This document shows, in pieces, positions 46,688 through 57,810 of a stretch of DNA of 64,000 bases. The notes below the pieces were generated by a model. That model was not told the origin of the DNA. It ran no database searches and saw nothing but the letters and a program-made list of their open reading frames with translations. The translations under genes and the position numbers were made by a program. The stretch is taken from contig CP099422.1 of the NCBI GenBank assembly GCA_024114885.1, positions 620,001 through 684,000 of the forward strand, in the 5' to 3' direction. This DNA comes from Septoria linicola (lineage: Eukaryota > Ascomycota > Dothideomycetes > Mycosphaerellales > Mycosphaerellaceae). The number at the start of each line of letters is the position of its first letter. The first letter of the stretch is position 1.

Positions 46688-47617
46688 ATGAGGGGTTTCA
46701 CTATAGCTGCCTTGGCAGCAGTCCTGTCTGTGGTGTCAGGAACCAAGCCTGATGCCAATGGCATATCGACCTTCGTAGATCCTGCTACGAACCACACCAT
46801 TCGTCGATTCGACTGCGGAACCACAAGAGCTAAAGCATCTGCTCACTTCAACCAGACTATCAGATTCCTCGCTCGCAATGGACGAAGACCTGGCACCGTT
46901 TCAGCACTCTTCAAGCGCGCGGCAGTCACGCCTGCGATCACAATCAATACATATCTCCACCTCTTGACCACAACTGCCGCTGCCGGGACTCTGACCCAAA
47001 AGATGGCAACTGACCAAGTCGCCGCTCTCAACAAAGCCTACAACAAAATCGGCATCACCTTCAACCTCGTCAACATCTCCACCACAGTCAACGACGCCTG
47101 GGCCATAGCCGATGGCGACGACCTGGACACACTGAAGAAAGCCCTCCGAGCGGGGACATACAAAGATCTCAACCTCTACTTCCACTCCGACTTCTCTGGC
47201 GGCATTCTCGGCACCTGCACTCTCCCCTCAGAAGTCACAGCCCAAACCCAAGTCTCCCAATATTACACCGACGGCTGCAACATCAACGCCGACACCATGC
47301 CCGGCGGCGCCATGGACGGCTACAACATGGGCATGACCGCCGTCCACGAAACAGGCCACTGGCTCGGACTTCTCCACACGTTCGAAGGCTACTCTTGTGA
47401 AGGTGATGGGGACTTGATCGCTGATACCCCAATGCAGTCGACGAGTACCGATGGCTGTCCGAAGAAACCGCCCAAGGATAGTTGTCCGACGAAGAGTGGC
47501 GTGGATCCTATTACGAATTATATGGATTATTCGAGTGATGAGTGTTATAGCCAGTTTACGCCGGGACAGGTTAGCAGGATTCAGACGCTTTGGCAGACGT
47601 ATCGGAAGGACTTTTGA
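46688..47617 (+). CDS. Secreted M43-family (pappalysin/MEP1-like) zinc metalloprotease
   Basis: A single-exon gene of 309 residues. Residues 1-18 (MRGFTIAALAAVLSVVSG) form a signal peptide, so the enzyme should be extracellular. A propeptide-like region to about residue 75 contains a possible basic cleavage site (LFKR). The catalytic domain follows. The zinc motif HETGHWLGLLH starts at about residue 220 and fits HExxHxxGxxH; a Met-turn lies in NYMDYSSDECYSQFTPGQ. Paired cysteines in the C-terminal part (CEGDGD, DGCPKK, DSCPTK, DECYS) match the family. Fungal members are secreted proteases linked to nutrition or host-tissue colonisation; nothing here decides which. G+C and codon use rise towards the middle of the gene but it looks native. 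Confidence 0.9.
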   Translation: MRGFTIAALAAVLSVVSGTKPDANGISTFVDPATNHTIRRFDCGTTRAKASAHFNQTIRFLARNGRRPGTVSALFKRAAVTPAITINTYLHLLTTTAAAGTLTQKMATDQVAALNKAYNKIGITFNLVNISTTVNDAWAIADGDDLDTLKKALRAGTYKDLNLYFHSDFSGGILGTCTLPSEVTAQTQVSQYYTDGCNINADTMPGGAMDGYNMGMTAVHETGHWLGLLHTFEGYSCEGDGDLIADTPMQSTSTDGCPKKPPKDSCPTKSGVDPITNYMDYSSDECYSQFTPGQVSRIQTLWQTYRKDF

Positions 47618-48025
47618 GGAGGGTGCTTAATGATGAGTGTGATGAGCGATGAGATTGCTTTTGGGATGTGTTTGAGGAATTTGTATATATTTGTTTCAAT
47701 TGCACATGCTGTACATATCATCACGGAGTTCGGATGACTCTACTGCATTGATATTCGACTGGGCTTCTCTGGCTCAAGATCTGATTACCAGCTCATTGTC
47801 CTTGGGCGAAGCACAACAATAAAGTCGATCACATGCTACCGGTGATGCATTGTTCCGTACACCAAGCTGCCGGGATCTTGGCCAAATGCACGTCATCGTT
47901 TGGCGGGGCGCAGCACTCACATCATCCAAGAATGCGACAGGTCTGGTGGCGTGAACTGCTCGGTCTACTCTGCAGAAACACCTCGTGGCCACCTGCTGAG
48001 ATTCATCTCACCTCAAACATCCACC
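47618..48025. other. Intergenic, no supported gene
   Basis: About 400 bp between two plus-strand genes: a 3' flank followed by the upstream region of the WW-domain gene. No domain-bearing frame is visible. Confidence 0.5.
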
Positions 48026-49047
48026 ATGGCAGATTTCGCGCCCCCTCCTGGCCCACCGCCGCCTCAAGTCCCCGCAGTAAGCAGCGTTCATCCCACTCCT
48101 CCGGATCGACAGCATAGATCTGCCGGGAGACACATGCATGCATGCATGCACATAAAGCACACCATCCACTAAACATAATCTTCTTCCTACAGGGCTGGAA
48201 AGCAATCTGGAACAATCAATACAATGAATGGTTCTACGTCAACACCTTCACGAAACAATCGCAATGGGACAAACCCACCGAGCCCGTCTACGGCCCTCCT
48301 TCCGATTCGCAACCTCCTCCAGGCGGACCCCCAGCCTACGACCACTCCACAAGCCAATCCGTCGGCCCCGAAAAAGGCGGCCACCTCGGCAGCAACAACC
48401 CATACAATGGCGGTGGCAGCGGCCTAGCAGGAGGCAGCAGCACCATGACCGAAGACGAGCGCCTCGCCCGCCAACTCCAAGAAGAAGAAAACGCTCGCCA
48501 ACAGCAACAACACAGCAACAGCAATGACCGCGGCGCATCAGACGGCTACTACCAAAGCGGCGCACCTCCGGCCCCATCCTACGGCCAACAATCCTACGGC
48601 CAATCCGCCAGCCCTATGCCATCAGGAGGCGCAGGAGACCAAGACCGCGGCTCCAAGAAATCCGGCCTCTTTAGTAAACTCACCAGTAAACTCGGCGGTG
48701 GCTCTTCTTCAAGACCGCACGGCTACCCTCAGCAAGGCTACGGAGGAGGAGGCTACCCCCAACAAGGCTACGGTGGCTACCCACAGCAAGGCTACGGCGG
48801 GTACCCACCTCAACACATGGGTTACGGAGGATATCCACCCCAAGGCGGGATGTACGGACGCCCGCAACGCAGACCCGGCGGTGGAGGAATGGGAATGGCG
48901 GGTGGTGCTGCGTTGGGCCTGGGAGCTGGTGTGTTGGGAGGCGCAATGTTGGCGAATTCGTTTGATGATAATGATGATTATCAGGATGGGTACCAGGATG
49001 GAATGGATGATGGCGGTGGTGGTGATGATGGAGGAGGAGGAGAGTAA
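48026..49047 (+). CDS. WW-domain protein with GYPQQG repeats
   Basis: Exon 1 (48026-48076) encodes a proline-rich MADFAPPPGPPPPQVPA. The 116-nt intron (48077-48192, donor GTAAGC, acceptor TACAG) contains a short CATG tandem run. Exon 2 runs to 49047; the product is 301 residues. One WW domain follows the junction directly (GWKAIWNNQYNEWFYVNTFT, then QSQWDKP, about residues 18-46), with both signature tryptophans and the Tyr-Val core, so it should bind proline-rich ligands. A Glu/Gln-rich helix comes next (EDERLARQLQEEENARQQQQ). Then there are several GYPQQGYGG-type repeats (about 48720-48850), a Gly/Ala-rich helix-like stretch (GGAALGLGAGVLGGAMLANS) and an Asp/Gly tail. The repeats are prion-like and also occur in annexin-type and rhodopsin-type tails. 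The partner is unknown. Confidence 0.88.
48133..48150 (+). repeat. Short CATG tandem run inside an intron
   Basis: About 4.5 units of CATG lie in the intron of the WW-domain gene. It is a simple microsatellite that is likely length-variable between strains. Confidence 0.7.
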
Positions 49048-49214
49048 TCAGGACAATGAAGTGATGAATTGTGGAAAGTGCTACGATGAGAATGAGAATG
49101 CCGGCCAACAGTACACATGATATAGTAATGCACATATTTTTTCAACCTGCGAGCGACAATTTCATATCCAAATGCACAAATCAGGCCCGGTGCAGCGACC
49201 AGATTCATTGAAAC

Positions 49215-50869
49215 TCATGGGTGGTGAGACATCATCTCTATTGATGTACTCAGTACATGAATCTTTTTTGAACCCTTTGCCACATAGACACGGTCCGCAA
49301 GTTCGATCTGGTTGAGGATGAAGCTCCTAGACTGGGTTTCATAACCACCAAATAGTTCCTCGATGCGTGATTTGAGTACAACATGCAGGAGCCTCGTGGA
49401 CCCAATATTTTCCTCGAGGACAATGCTTTTGTATAAACTCAAATGATGTATTCTCCTCGTCATCTATCGTGTTGAGGTAACCGCAATTTGGCGGCTCATC
49501 ATCAGCGAAACCTCCCCAGAACATTTCTCCTGTCGAGCCACCGAATGTATAGCTGGTATTACTGGTGATAGTCTCAGAGGTCGTGACCTCATCCAGTAAG
49601 GAGCCCTTGTCTACGCTGGACGTGTCATGGGCGTGAGAGCACCACGATAAAGTGCACGAAGTGAAACTTGGCAATACTGCTTTTGCATCTTTGCGACTCT
49701 TTCTCGTGGAGCTCTGATTGAATACCATGCTCACCAAATCGACTATCTCCAGAGACACGAGCGGTGAGGTCCAAAAGTTCGGCTCCGCAGATCGCCAGGT
49801 GGCATGTGGCTCAACGAGTATTTACGTGCGGCAAAGGTTGGTTGTCCACAGGAATTGCGATGTCTTCACAGGATATCCGTGCTCGAGCGCCAATGTCCTG
49901 GCATTTACGACACACTCCAAGCGTTTTGTAGGCCGGCCATGTGCATGTGGAAGTGGGACATGTATTGCGGACATCATCGACTTCCGAAAGTAGGCCTGAT
50001 AGCAAAGCCCGTTCCAGCTGCAAATTGATCTTGTGTTCCTCGTTTGCTGAGTGAGTCGGGTTATTTTCACAGGAACGCCACTCGTCAAGAATATAACGAG
50101 ACTCACAGCCGTCCCGGGCGAATATAGAATTAGTGATGATCGAGGAGCTGAGATTAGACGCCTTAGTGTCTAGCCCTTCGTACGTGATGACTTGCTGTGT
50201 AAAAGGTTCCACCGCAAGTGCCAGGATGGTTATGACCGCTGCAAGTGAAGCCATCATGGTCTAGAGCAGGTTAGCTGTAGTCTGAGAACCATGCTCTCAA
50301 TCACTCACATGTATGTTCAGTCGCCATAGCAACTTCATCGAGCGCAGAGGACCACGACTAGCGTCGTCGAACACTTGCAGATGCCACGCCAGATGTGCTT
50401 GCTGCTGAAAGTAGGCTATACAACGGCATGCAGAGTCAGCGATCCTCTACATAATTTGTATGGCACGTATACTTACGCCATTTCATTTGAGCGATGCATT
50501 CAGCGACGGGCAGCAGCAGAGCTGATTTCGAGAACGTGGTGATAATGGCCATGAGTGCGTTGGGTGTGATGCTGACACCACTAATCTGCCAATCTCTGGA
50601 AGGCTTGTTGTTGAGTACGCTGAGCACTGCAATGTTGGAGCTCCAGCCACCATAGTCTGTACCAGTTCTGTGGACTTCGCGCAATACGTGGGGAGACTGT
50701 CGTTCCCGTTTCATGCTTGCTTCCATCATCTGATAAGCTGTTGGAATTGCTCATGGGTTGCATGGTATCGCCGTAGTGCTCGTCGACGACTGTTGCTGGT
50801 CGTGGAAGTAGGTATGTCTAATGCAAGCGACTCACGGCCGGCAAGCAGGTCGTCGTTCTCGGACGACAT
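49215..50869 (-). pseudogene. DUF3176-type membrane protein gene, broken by frameshifts
   Basis: Fragments of a fungal DUF3176 protein are readable in order on the minus strand, but not in one frame. From the 5' side: SPQNWYRLWWLEL, then after a frame change near 50645 SVLNNKPSRDWQISGVSITP and a helix ending LLLPVAECIAQMKW. Two clean introns follow (50416-50476, donor GTAAGT; 50261-50308, donor GTGAGT, branch CTAAC). They flank an exon with LQVFDDASRGPLRSMKLLW, the family signature. The next exon is TMMASLAAVITILALAVEPF and continues to about 49830. A further frame change there leads into SLEIVDLVSMVF, and the C-terminal part changes frame again near 49450. I find no splice sites that explain the three changes, so I read it as a decaying gene. 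It shows no RIP signature. A set of undetected short introns is the alternative. Confidence 0.55.
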
Positions 50870-51685
50870 TTTGTCGTATGCCAAATGACTTCTGGACATG
50901 CGAGTGGATGGCAAGCACGTAGAAGTGATCGAAGCACAGCGCAGCCCACGCAATCCATATTTGCTAATGGGTTGGGCTGCCGCTGCGGGCGCAGCTATCT
51001 GGAGGCGTTGGCGCAAACGCAAGCCTGGGACGTGGCGTTGCGTAGACAAGATGAGTTCACCGGTGGCCTGGTGTGTGTACCCACGTACGAGCTGCAAGCC
51101 GCTAGTTGCACAACATAAGTGCTGACCAGGGCTGAGCTGCTGCGCAATAAATGCGGTAAAGAAACCGCTTAGAGGCGAGGATTTATTTGTCTCGTCGCGA
51201 CAAGCGTTCCGCTTTCCAGAATTGCACCGTATTTGCTCCGTTACTGTGGTCGACCAACAGGCGCTTTATTATATCATACTGCGCACGAGCGGTACATAGA
51301 CACCGATCGGATCCCATAGATACTGCTCTGAGTACAGGAGTGAGATGCCATTTTTCTGTCGCACACATGAGACGGATGTGTTCCTGGCCTCCATCAAGCC
51401 TCGAGCTCAGCCACGATTCATGATGACCGGCCTACATAGAATCTTGTCAACGAACTATGCCGCACCGCCTACTCAGAGGAAGCTCTGGAAGAAGTCGTTC
51501 GAGACGTCAAAGATATTCAGTCCTGTGGCTGTTCGTCGTAGCCACTGTCGCTCGCTAAGGGGTATCTAAATATGCAATCAATCATGTCCTGTTTGCTCCG
51601 TGCCTCATGCTCAATATCGTTCTCGTGGCGCGATGTCGCTCTTTTGGTTTACCCGTGCCATCATGTTCTGATGTCGTTTCCAGTT
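50870..51685. other. Intergenic, no supported gene
   Basis: About 820 bp with short overlapping frames of no recognisable content. No repeat, RNA gene or RIP signature is visible. Confidence 0.45.
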
Positions 51686-52623
51686 CTAGACCTTGGCAGT
51701 CTCATCGAGCTTCTGCCTCTTAGACTCTGGCTCGTCCGGCAGCGTGGGCTCCTTGGTAGGCACGTCAGGCAGCTTAAGCACTTCGTCTACCCTCTTGGGC
51801 TCAGCGTCGGGCACTTGAGCGGTTTCAGTGTCTGGCACAGGTTTCGAGACTGCGCTGCTGTATTCGACCTGCTTCGTCTCGTCTTCAGCGTCAACACTCT
51901 CGGTGAATGGGGTGAAGAGCTGTCTGTGATACATTAGCTTCTATGACGCACAGTTGGGCCTTCTGTGTCTTACGGCACGAGCTCTTCATAGGCCTCCTGA
52001 TCCTTGTCCATGAATTGACAAAAGATGATTCTTTTCATCTTGGCAGCTCTTTCCTCATCGGCCTCGAGCCAGTCTTTGACAGCGTGGAGGGCAACAGCGG
52101 CAGCCGCTTTGCTCGGATATCCATATACGCCAGTGCTGAGGGCGCTGAAAGCAACACTCTTCAGATCATGCTTTGCTGCAAGATCGAGACTTGTGGAGTA
52201 GCAGCCTCGAAGCAGGCGCTCGTTACTGCCATCGCCTCCTTGCTCCTCTGACAAGCCTCTGCGTCTGTACACAGGACCAACAGCGTGGATGACATTCACA
52301 CACAACAGTCTGCCGTATGCTTTGGTGATCTTTGCTGAGCCTGTGTCGCAGCCAGCGAGAGTGCGACACTCGGCGACCAGCTCGCGTCCTGCTGCTTTGT
52401 GGATGGCACCATCGACGCCGCCACCCCCAAGCAACGACTCGTTAGCAGCGTTGACGATGGCATGGACGCGGAGCTCGGTGATGTCGGTTTGGATCAAGCT
52501 GATTTTGTCGTTGAACTTGGAGGTCGCGCGAGGGGATGGAGAGGCAGCGGGTGTGATCTTGTTCAGTTTGTAGAGGAGGCTGAGCGTGGGGATCTCGCTG
52601 AGCGGAATTGTGCCGGACGCCAT
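51686..52623 (-). CDS. Macro-domain (ADP-ribose-binding) protein
   Basis: A MacroD-type module that by family binds ADP-ribose or O-acetyl-ADP-ribose and may remove ADP-ribose from proteins. There are two exons (51974-52623, 51686-51923). The 50-nt intron 51924-51973 has donor GTAAGA, branch GCTAAT and acceptor CACAG, giving 295 residues and the join ELVPQLFTPFTES. The macro domain spans about residues 35-210. The ligand loop IVNAANESLLGGGGVDGAIH (about 54-73) has the Asn and the GGGGVDGAI run typical of active MacroD enzymes; ALSTGVYGYPSKAAA is the second phosphate loop. The C-terminal 80 residues are an acidic, Pro/Glu/Lys-rich tail of unknown role. The start is the ATG at 52623. The strongly RIP-mutated block starts about 330 bp beyond the start codon and the gene itself shows no RIP bias. 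Confidence 0.93.
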
Positions 52624-52949
52624 GTTGAGGAGTGTGTTGGCGTGTCGTGTCGCATGCAAGATGGAAGAGGGAGTCACGAAGGTCCAACAAGAAGGAAGCT
52701 CGATAGACAGAATATGGAGCTAGTTAACTTAGCGGCAGCAGTGACGCTGGTTGCACTTGCTTGCACATGAAACTCCCCCCGCGCCAAGACCTCAGGACAA
52801 TGGCTCATTCTTGACTCACTTTCTGCTCATCTTCCTCACTGTTCATTGACCGAGTTTACGAGGTCTATCTTACTCTTCGAAAAAAAACAGGGTCCAAAAA
52901 TGATTAGCTGTGAGTATGCAACGAAAATGCGTTATCACGTGAATAGTAT
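52624..52949. other. Boundary between gene-rich DNA and the RIP block
   Basis: Ordinary composition with normal CA/TG up to about 52945 (ATGCGTTATCACGTG). Within a few bases CA and TG almost vanish for the rest of the window. It also serves as upstream region of the macro-domain gene. Confidence 0.6.
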
Positions 52950-52978
52950 TACGTAAATAGACCTCTCTTAGTAGCTAC

Positions 52979-53101
52979 CTCCTTTTATAATATAAACGCT
53001 TACTATATATATCTCTCTTTATAATAGATAACGCTCTACTACTTTATATATATATACCTCTCTTTATAATAGATAACGCTCTACTACTTTATAATAAATA
53101 T
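52979..53101 (+). repeat. 45-bp tandem repeat, about 2.5 copies
   Basis: The word CTCTTTATAATAGATAACGC recurs at 53015 and 53060, 45 bp apart. A diverged third copy lies upstream near 52981. The word shares CTTTATAATAGA with the right arm of the palindromic introns found downstream, so it may derive from them. Confidence 0.6.
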
Positions 53102-53388
53102 CTATTCTCTTATCTATAGATCTAGCCTATATAAGAGGTAGAAGATACTCTTTAAACTTATAGTAAATATAGTACTACTAAGCCTATATACGTATTTAGG
53201 AAAAGTAAGCGTATCTTATAGTATTATAATAGGTACTATAAACTAGATAGACTATATAAGAAGAAGGCGAAGTAGAGCTATAGTATACGTAGTTAGAAAA
53301 TATTAATCGATCTAGGTAGTAATAATATCGAAGAAACCTTCTATATCTCTATACTAAGAAACGCTACCTATTATAATAAACTTCGAAA

Positions 53389-53438
53389 AATATACTCTTT
53401 TAGTTATAAATAGTAGTTTATACTTTATAATAGAAATT
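53389..53438. repeat. Palindromic intron-like unit K (orientation uncertain)
   Basis: Arms TTTTAGTTATAAATAG and CTTTATAATAGAAATT with a short loop. It lies just upstream of the readable Helitron frame. The left flank TACTCTTTT matches that of unit E, but the right arm resembles the left arm of other units read backwards. No donor or acceptor can be assigned with confidence. Confidence 0.45.
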
Positions 53439-54013
53439 ATAGCTCGCTTACAAGTTCGTAAGATACTATAGCTACTCGTATATAGAGATATACTAATATT
53501 ACCTACTAGCGAGATACTAATCTAGTTCTAATCGTTCTAGTACTTATCTATCCTACTTATAATCGTAACTCTATAGTTAAAGATAAAGAAGATATAGTAG
53601 AAGAGGATTAGTAGCCTATATCTTTAAGATACGATCTTTTCGACGATATATATATACTATAAGAGACTTACTCTAAAGATAGCGACCTCTTATAATCTAC
53701 TATAAGCGAGAAAGATTAGTAGCGAGTTTAATAGTAGATATATAAATTAGACCGCTCGTAGATATAGTATTACTAGTATTATAAAGAGCTATAGTTCGAT
53801 ATTAAGTTAGACTCTAAGAGCGTCTACTAGCGCTACCTCTTATATAATAAGTTTATCGTTACTCTATCTATAGATATACTCTACGCTATATCTTATTAGA
53901 ATAATATAGATCTAGGTTATATAGTAGATTTACTACTACTTATAGAGATAGAGTAGATACTTATTACTCTAGTATATATTAGTATATATATAGTTTATAT
54001 AAAAAGTACTTAG

Positions 54014-54094
54014 GTAAGTCTCTCTTCTCTATTTCTATTATATAGTAGAGTCTACTCTTTATAATAGAAATCGCTTTAGAACTAATCTTTCTAG
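54014..54094 (+). repeat. Palindromic intron C (81 nt)
   Basis: Donor GTAAGT, arms ATTTCTATTATA and TATAATAGAAAT in a 41-nt near-perfect palindrome at 54031-54071, branch ACTAAT, acceptor TTTCTAG. Removal joins the VHVKGTQ-like end to QRYKGHIITFL-like sequence in phase 0. Confidence 0.85.
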
Positions 54095-54283
54095 TAGCGC
54101 TATAAAGGATATATTATAACCTTTCTCTAGCGAGTCCTTAACGTCGTAAAACGTCTACTATAGTTACTAGCGTAGTATAATATAGTCCTTATCTAGCTAG
54201 TATAGAAAGTAGTCGATCTTTACTATAAGCGTATAATAGTATAATTCTACTAGTAGTTTATAGTATATAGGTATATTATCTAG

Positions 54284-54343
54284 GTATTTCTATTATAAAG
54301 CGTTATCTTCGTACTATAAAGGAAATTAGCTAATACTATATAG
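54284..54343 (+). repeat. Palindromic intron D (60 nt)
   Basis: Donor GTATTT, arms ATTTCTATTATAAAG and CTATAAAGGAAAT, branch GCTAAT, acceptor TATATAG. The exon from intron C is 189 nt, a whole number of codons, and the next exon opens with TWLNYLIINHPGF-like sequence. Phase 0. Confidence 0.85.
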
Positions 54344-54596
54344 ACTTAGCTAAACTATCTTATAATTAACTACCTAGGCTTTCGAGATATTACTATCGAT
54401 AAAGCGCTTCTTACCTAGCTTCTATAGAACGATTTAGTTCTCGAAGAGATCTAGATAGTACTATACTAAGATACTAGCGCTACGATCGCTCTAAACGAGT
54501 AATAAGAAAAGGAAGTAGGTAATAAGAGTAATATCGATATAAGCGTAGTACCTAATACGCGTTCTAAGCGTATAGAAGCTATAGACTTTCGATAAG

Positions 54597-54661
54597 GTAC
54601 TCTTTTCTATTATAAAGTAGAGAGTCTACTTTATAAATAAAATACTAATCTTAAACTCTAG
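54597..54661 (+). repeat. Palindromic intron E (65 nt)
   Basis: Donor GTACTC, arms TTTTCTATTATAAAGTAG and CTACTTTATAAATAAAA, branch ACTAATC, acceptor CTCTAG. The preceding exon is 253 nt and the frame resumes in phase 1, open for 835 nt. Confidence 0.82.
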
Positions 54662-55496
54662 TACTTAATCCTAATCCTAACGCGTTTATTTCTACGATCG
54701 ATTAGCTATAGCTCGATATACTCTACTATTTATAGTAAGGCTAGTACTAGAAGATCTTCTCTCTCGCGTTTTCTACTCTATTCTCTTATAGTCTTACTAA
54801 CTATAACCTTCTAAAATATAATAGCGTTAAGTTTCTTATATAGGTCTAGTATCTAATACGATATTATAATAGTAGATTCGCTCGCTATAAGCGCTTCTAC
54901 TATATTATATTTAATCTATAGATACGTAACTTAAGTAGTAGCTAAGTATAATAGGTACTTAACTATAATAATAATAGTAGGTCTACTACTCTTAGTATTA
55001 ATAAACTTAGATAAGTATTATAAGACGATTTACTATAGGCCTAGGCTCTAATTAATCGCGTTATTAGATATATATCTAATATAAGAGAAGTCTAACTATA
55101 CTAGTATCGCTACTACTATAAGCTTCTTAGTATAGTCTACGCTCTTAGTAAGCTTATATTATTCTTTATATTTAGCGCTATAGATATATAATAGGATAGC
55201 CTTTAGTAATATATACTAAACTACTAATAATAGCGATATAGTACCGATAAGGAGCGCTACTAGATTAACTATAAGAACCTACGTAGCTATCTATATATCG
55301 CTATATAGTACTTCTATAAGCGATTTACTTCTTTCTTCTATACTATACTAGTACCTAAGTTTAGTATTAAAGACTTCTAGTTTCGTTACGAGTTTTAAGG
55401 CTATAGTACTATCTATATCTATATCTATAGCTTTATATAATATAATTAAGATACTATCTTCGAGGTATATAGTAAACTCGTAGATAAAGAGGCTTA

Positions 55497-55560
55497 GTAT
55501 ATTTCTATTATAAATAGAGTTTCGCGCTTTATAACTAAAATCCGCTAAGCTACTAAATAG
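55497..55560 (+). repeat. Palindromic intron F (64 nt)
   Basis: Donor GTATAT, arms TTTCTATTATAAATAG and CTTTATAACTAAAA, branch-like ACTAAAT, acceptor ATAG. It joins a VDKEA-like end to YNIFIDLXSRYI-like Helitron sequence in phase 2, consistent with the 835-nt exon before it. Confidence 0.82.
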
Positions 55561-56059
55561 TAATATATTTATAGACCTTTAGAGTAGGTATATCTTTATA
55601 GTTAATCTAGAAGCCGACTATTAACGCGCTAGGTAGTATACGCGTAGAATCTATAATATATAGATAGATAAGCTTTATAATATCCTTAGTAACCTTTCTA
55701 ATATAGTTAATCGTATTTAATAGTATATCTATATAGACTCCTATTATTAGGCTTATAAGAAGAGAGCTTCTCTAGATATACCTAAGTCCTATCGATTCTA
55801 TTTCTCCTATACTACTAGTCTTACGCGTATAGATAAGAGTCGTAACCTAAACTACTTTAGCTTCTATACTACTTCTAACGATAGTATAATCCTACTATCG
55901 CTCTTACTTAGCGTATAAATACTAATATTTCTCTCTATATTATAGTCTACGCTATACTAAACTACGTCGCTAAGTATACTACTAAGGACGAGCTAAGTAC
56001 TAGATTATATTAAGAGATCGCTCTTTAGTTAGCTCTATACTTAACTAAGAGTAATATAA

Positions 56060-56120
56060 GTCTACTATTTCTATTACTAATAGAGAAGCTTGTATTATAA
56101 CTAAAATCGCTAACTCTTAG
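56060..56120 (+). repeat. Palindromic intron-like unit G
   Basis: Core TTTCTATTACTAATAG ... TATTATAACTAAAA, then branch GCTAAC and acceptor TCTTAG. It separates LYLTKSNI-like from PTLSFATKLIN-like Helitron sequence. The donor is unclear: GTCTAC at 56060 leaves the frame off by one, so an indel or a lost donor is likely here. Confidence 0.65.
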
Positions 56121-56422
56121 TAGCCTACTCTATCGTTCGCTACTAAGTTAATAAACTATATAATCGTAGAACGAGATTAGTCTATATAGGAAGTCTTTTA
56201 TATCCTATTTAGTATTCCTTTCTACTAAAGTAGCTAGAAGGATATTAGTTTCGACTACTATCTAGAGAGAGAGATTAGGACTATCTTTTAATTAGACGAA
56301 GATAGTAATAGAACTATAAGATCCGTCTTAGAAAAGTATATATCTTATCTATTAGAGTTTACTAATACGCTACTATTTAAGTTCCTAATACTCTTTAAAT
56401 ACTTATCTCGAAAGATTATATA

Positions 56423-56485
56423 GTATATATTTCTATTATAATACGTAGGCTACTATTTATAATAGAAATTACTAATAGCTTATAG
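56423..56485 (+). repeat. Palindromic intron H (63 nt)
   Basis: Donor GTATAT, arms ATTTCTATTATAA and TTATAATAGAAAT, branch ACTAAT, acceptor TTATAG. Phase 2 on both sides; the following 579-nt exon ends in the phase expected at the next intron. Confidence 0.83.
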
Positions 56486-57064
56486 CCTAAGACCTTACGT
56501 AAAACTATATATTATATTATATCTATCTCGCTATAAGATAGACTCTAAAGATAAGGACTATAAGGTATTCTACTATATAAAGATCGTCCTCTATTATCTC
56601 TTTTATTAGTATCTAACGTTACTATATAGGTATTATATAATATAGGCTTCTACTTATACTAAGTATATAATAAACTATAAGAATTACTATAACTTTAACT
56701 ATATAGACGTCTACGTACCTATTACTTAAGTAGATAACTTTAATAAGTTCGGCTTTCCTTTATAGTAAGAGAAAGATATATTTAAAGACGTAATAGTATA
56801 GTTAGCTATAGAGACTATATATCGTAACCTAGTAGTATAATTTAAGGATTCTAATAACCTTAGTAAGTAGATAGAGGACTAGTAATATAACTAGATATTC
56901 TATATAGATAAATATAATAAGCGTATATAAAGCTTAAATATCTATAACGAATACGAATAGTAGAAGTACGCTAAGCGATAATATCTCTAAGTATCGCGTA
57001 TATACTAGTACTCGTAAGAGGTAGTTAATCTTTTAGTAGAAGAGTAGCGTATAATCTACTAATA

Positions 57065-57125
57065 GTAAGTATTTCTATTATACTATAAGTACTATACTTT
57101 ATAATATAAACTACTAATAGCCTAG
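57065..57125 (+). repeat. Palindromic intron I (61 nt)
   Basis: Donor GTAAGT, arms ATTTCTATTATA and CTTTATAATATAAA, branch ACTAAT, acceptor CCTAG. It joins LVEEQRIIYQ-like sequence to VINYFQD-like sequence leading into Walker A, in phase 2. Confidence 0.85.
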
Positions 57126-57810
57126 AGTTATAAATTACTTTTAAGATACTAAAGCTAGCTATCTACTATAGTAGATCCTTCTTAATATTAACGGACCTAC
57201 TAGTACTAGTAAGTTATTTATTATCTAGATACTCTTAGCGTATTTATAGGATCTCTTATATTAGAAGATTATTATACGATACGTACCTACTAGCGCTATA
57301 TCCTTTAGTATTAGTAGTAGTACGCTATACTCTCTTCTTAAGCTACTATTTAGTAATTAGCTATTCTAAGCTCTTAAATCTAACTAACTATACGCTCTCT
57401 AATAAAGGCTCTAGTATATATAATATATAATTATCGATAAAAAGAGTATAGTTAGCCTTACTACTCTTTATATAATAGACCTCTAATTAAAGAAAGCGAA
57501 GAGTAATAACTAACTCTTTAGTAGTCTAAGTATACTACTTTTTAGCGACTTCTAGTAGCTTCTTTCTATTAATAATAAGGCGCTATTCTATAATATCTAG
57601 TAGTATAAACTAGATAGTCTACTACGCGATAGTATAACTCTCTAGAATATCTTTAGTTACTATAAGTATCGAGCCTTTAATAAAACTATCGTCCTAAACG
57701 TATAATAGAGATAGTACGTAGACTAGTATATATTCTCTACTACTCTACGTACTCTCTATAGTTATATAGTATCTTATAAGTATTAGGAGACCCTTTTAAC
57801 CTACTACTAG

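Noticed and set aside
54031..54071. Interpretation of the palindromes as Helitron 3' hairpins or as MITE insertions
   Set aside because: They recur inside the coding frame with donor, branch and acceptor sites, and their removal restores phase; terminal hairpins would occur once at the 3' end.
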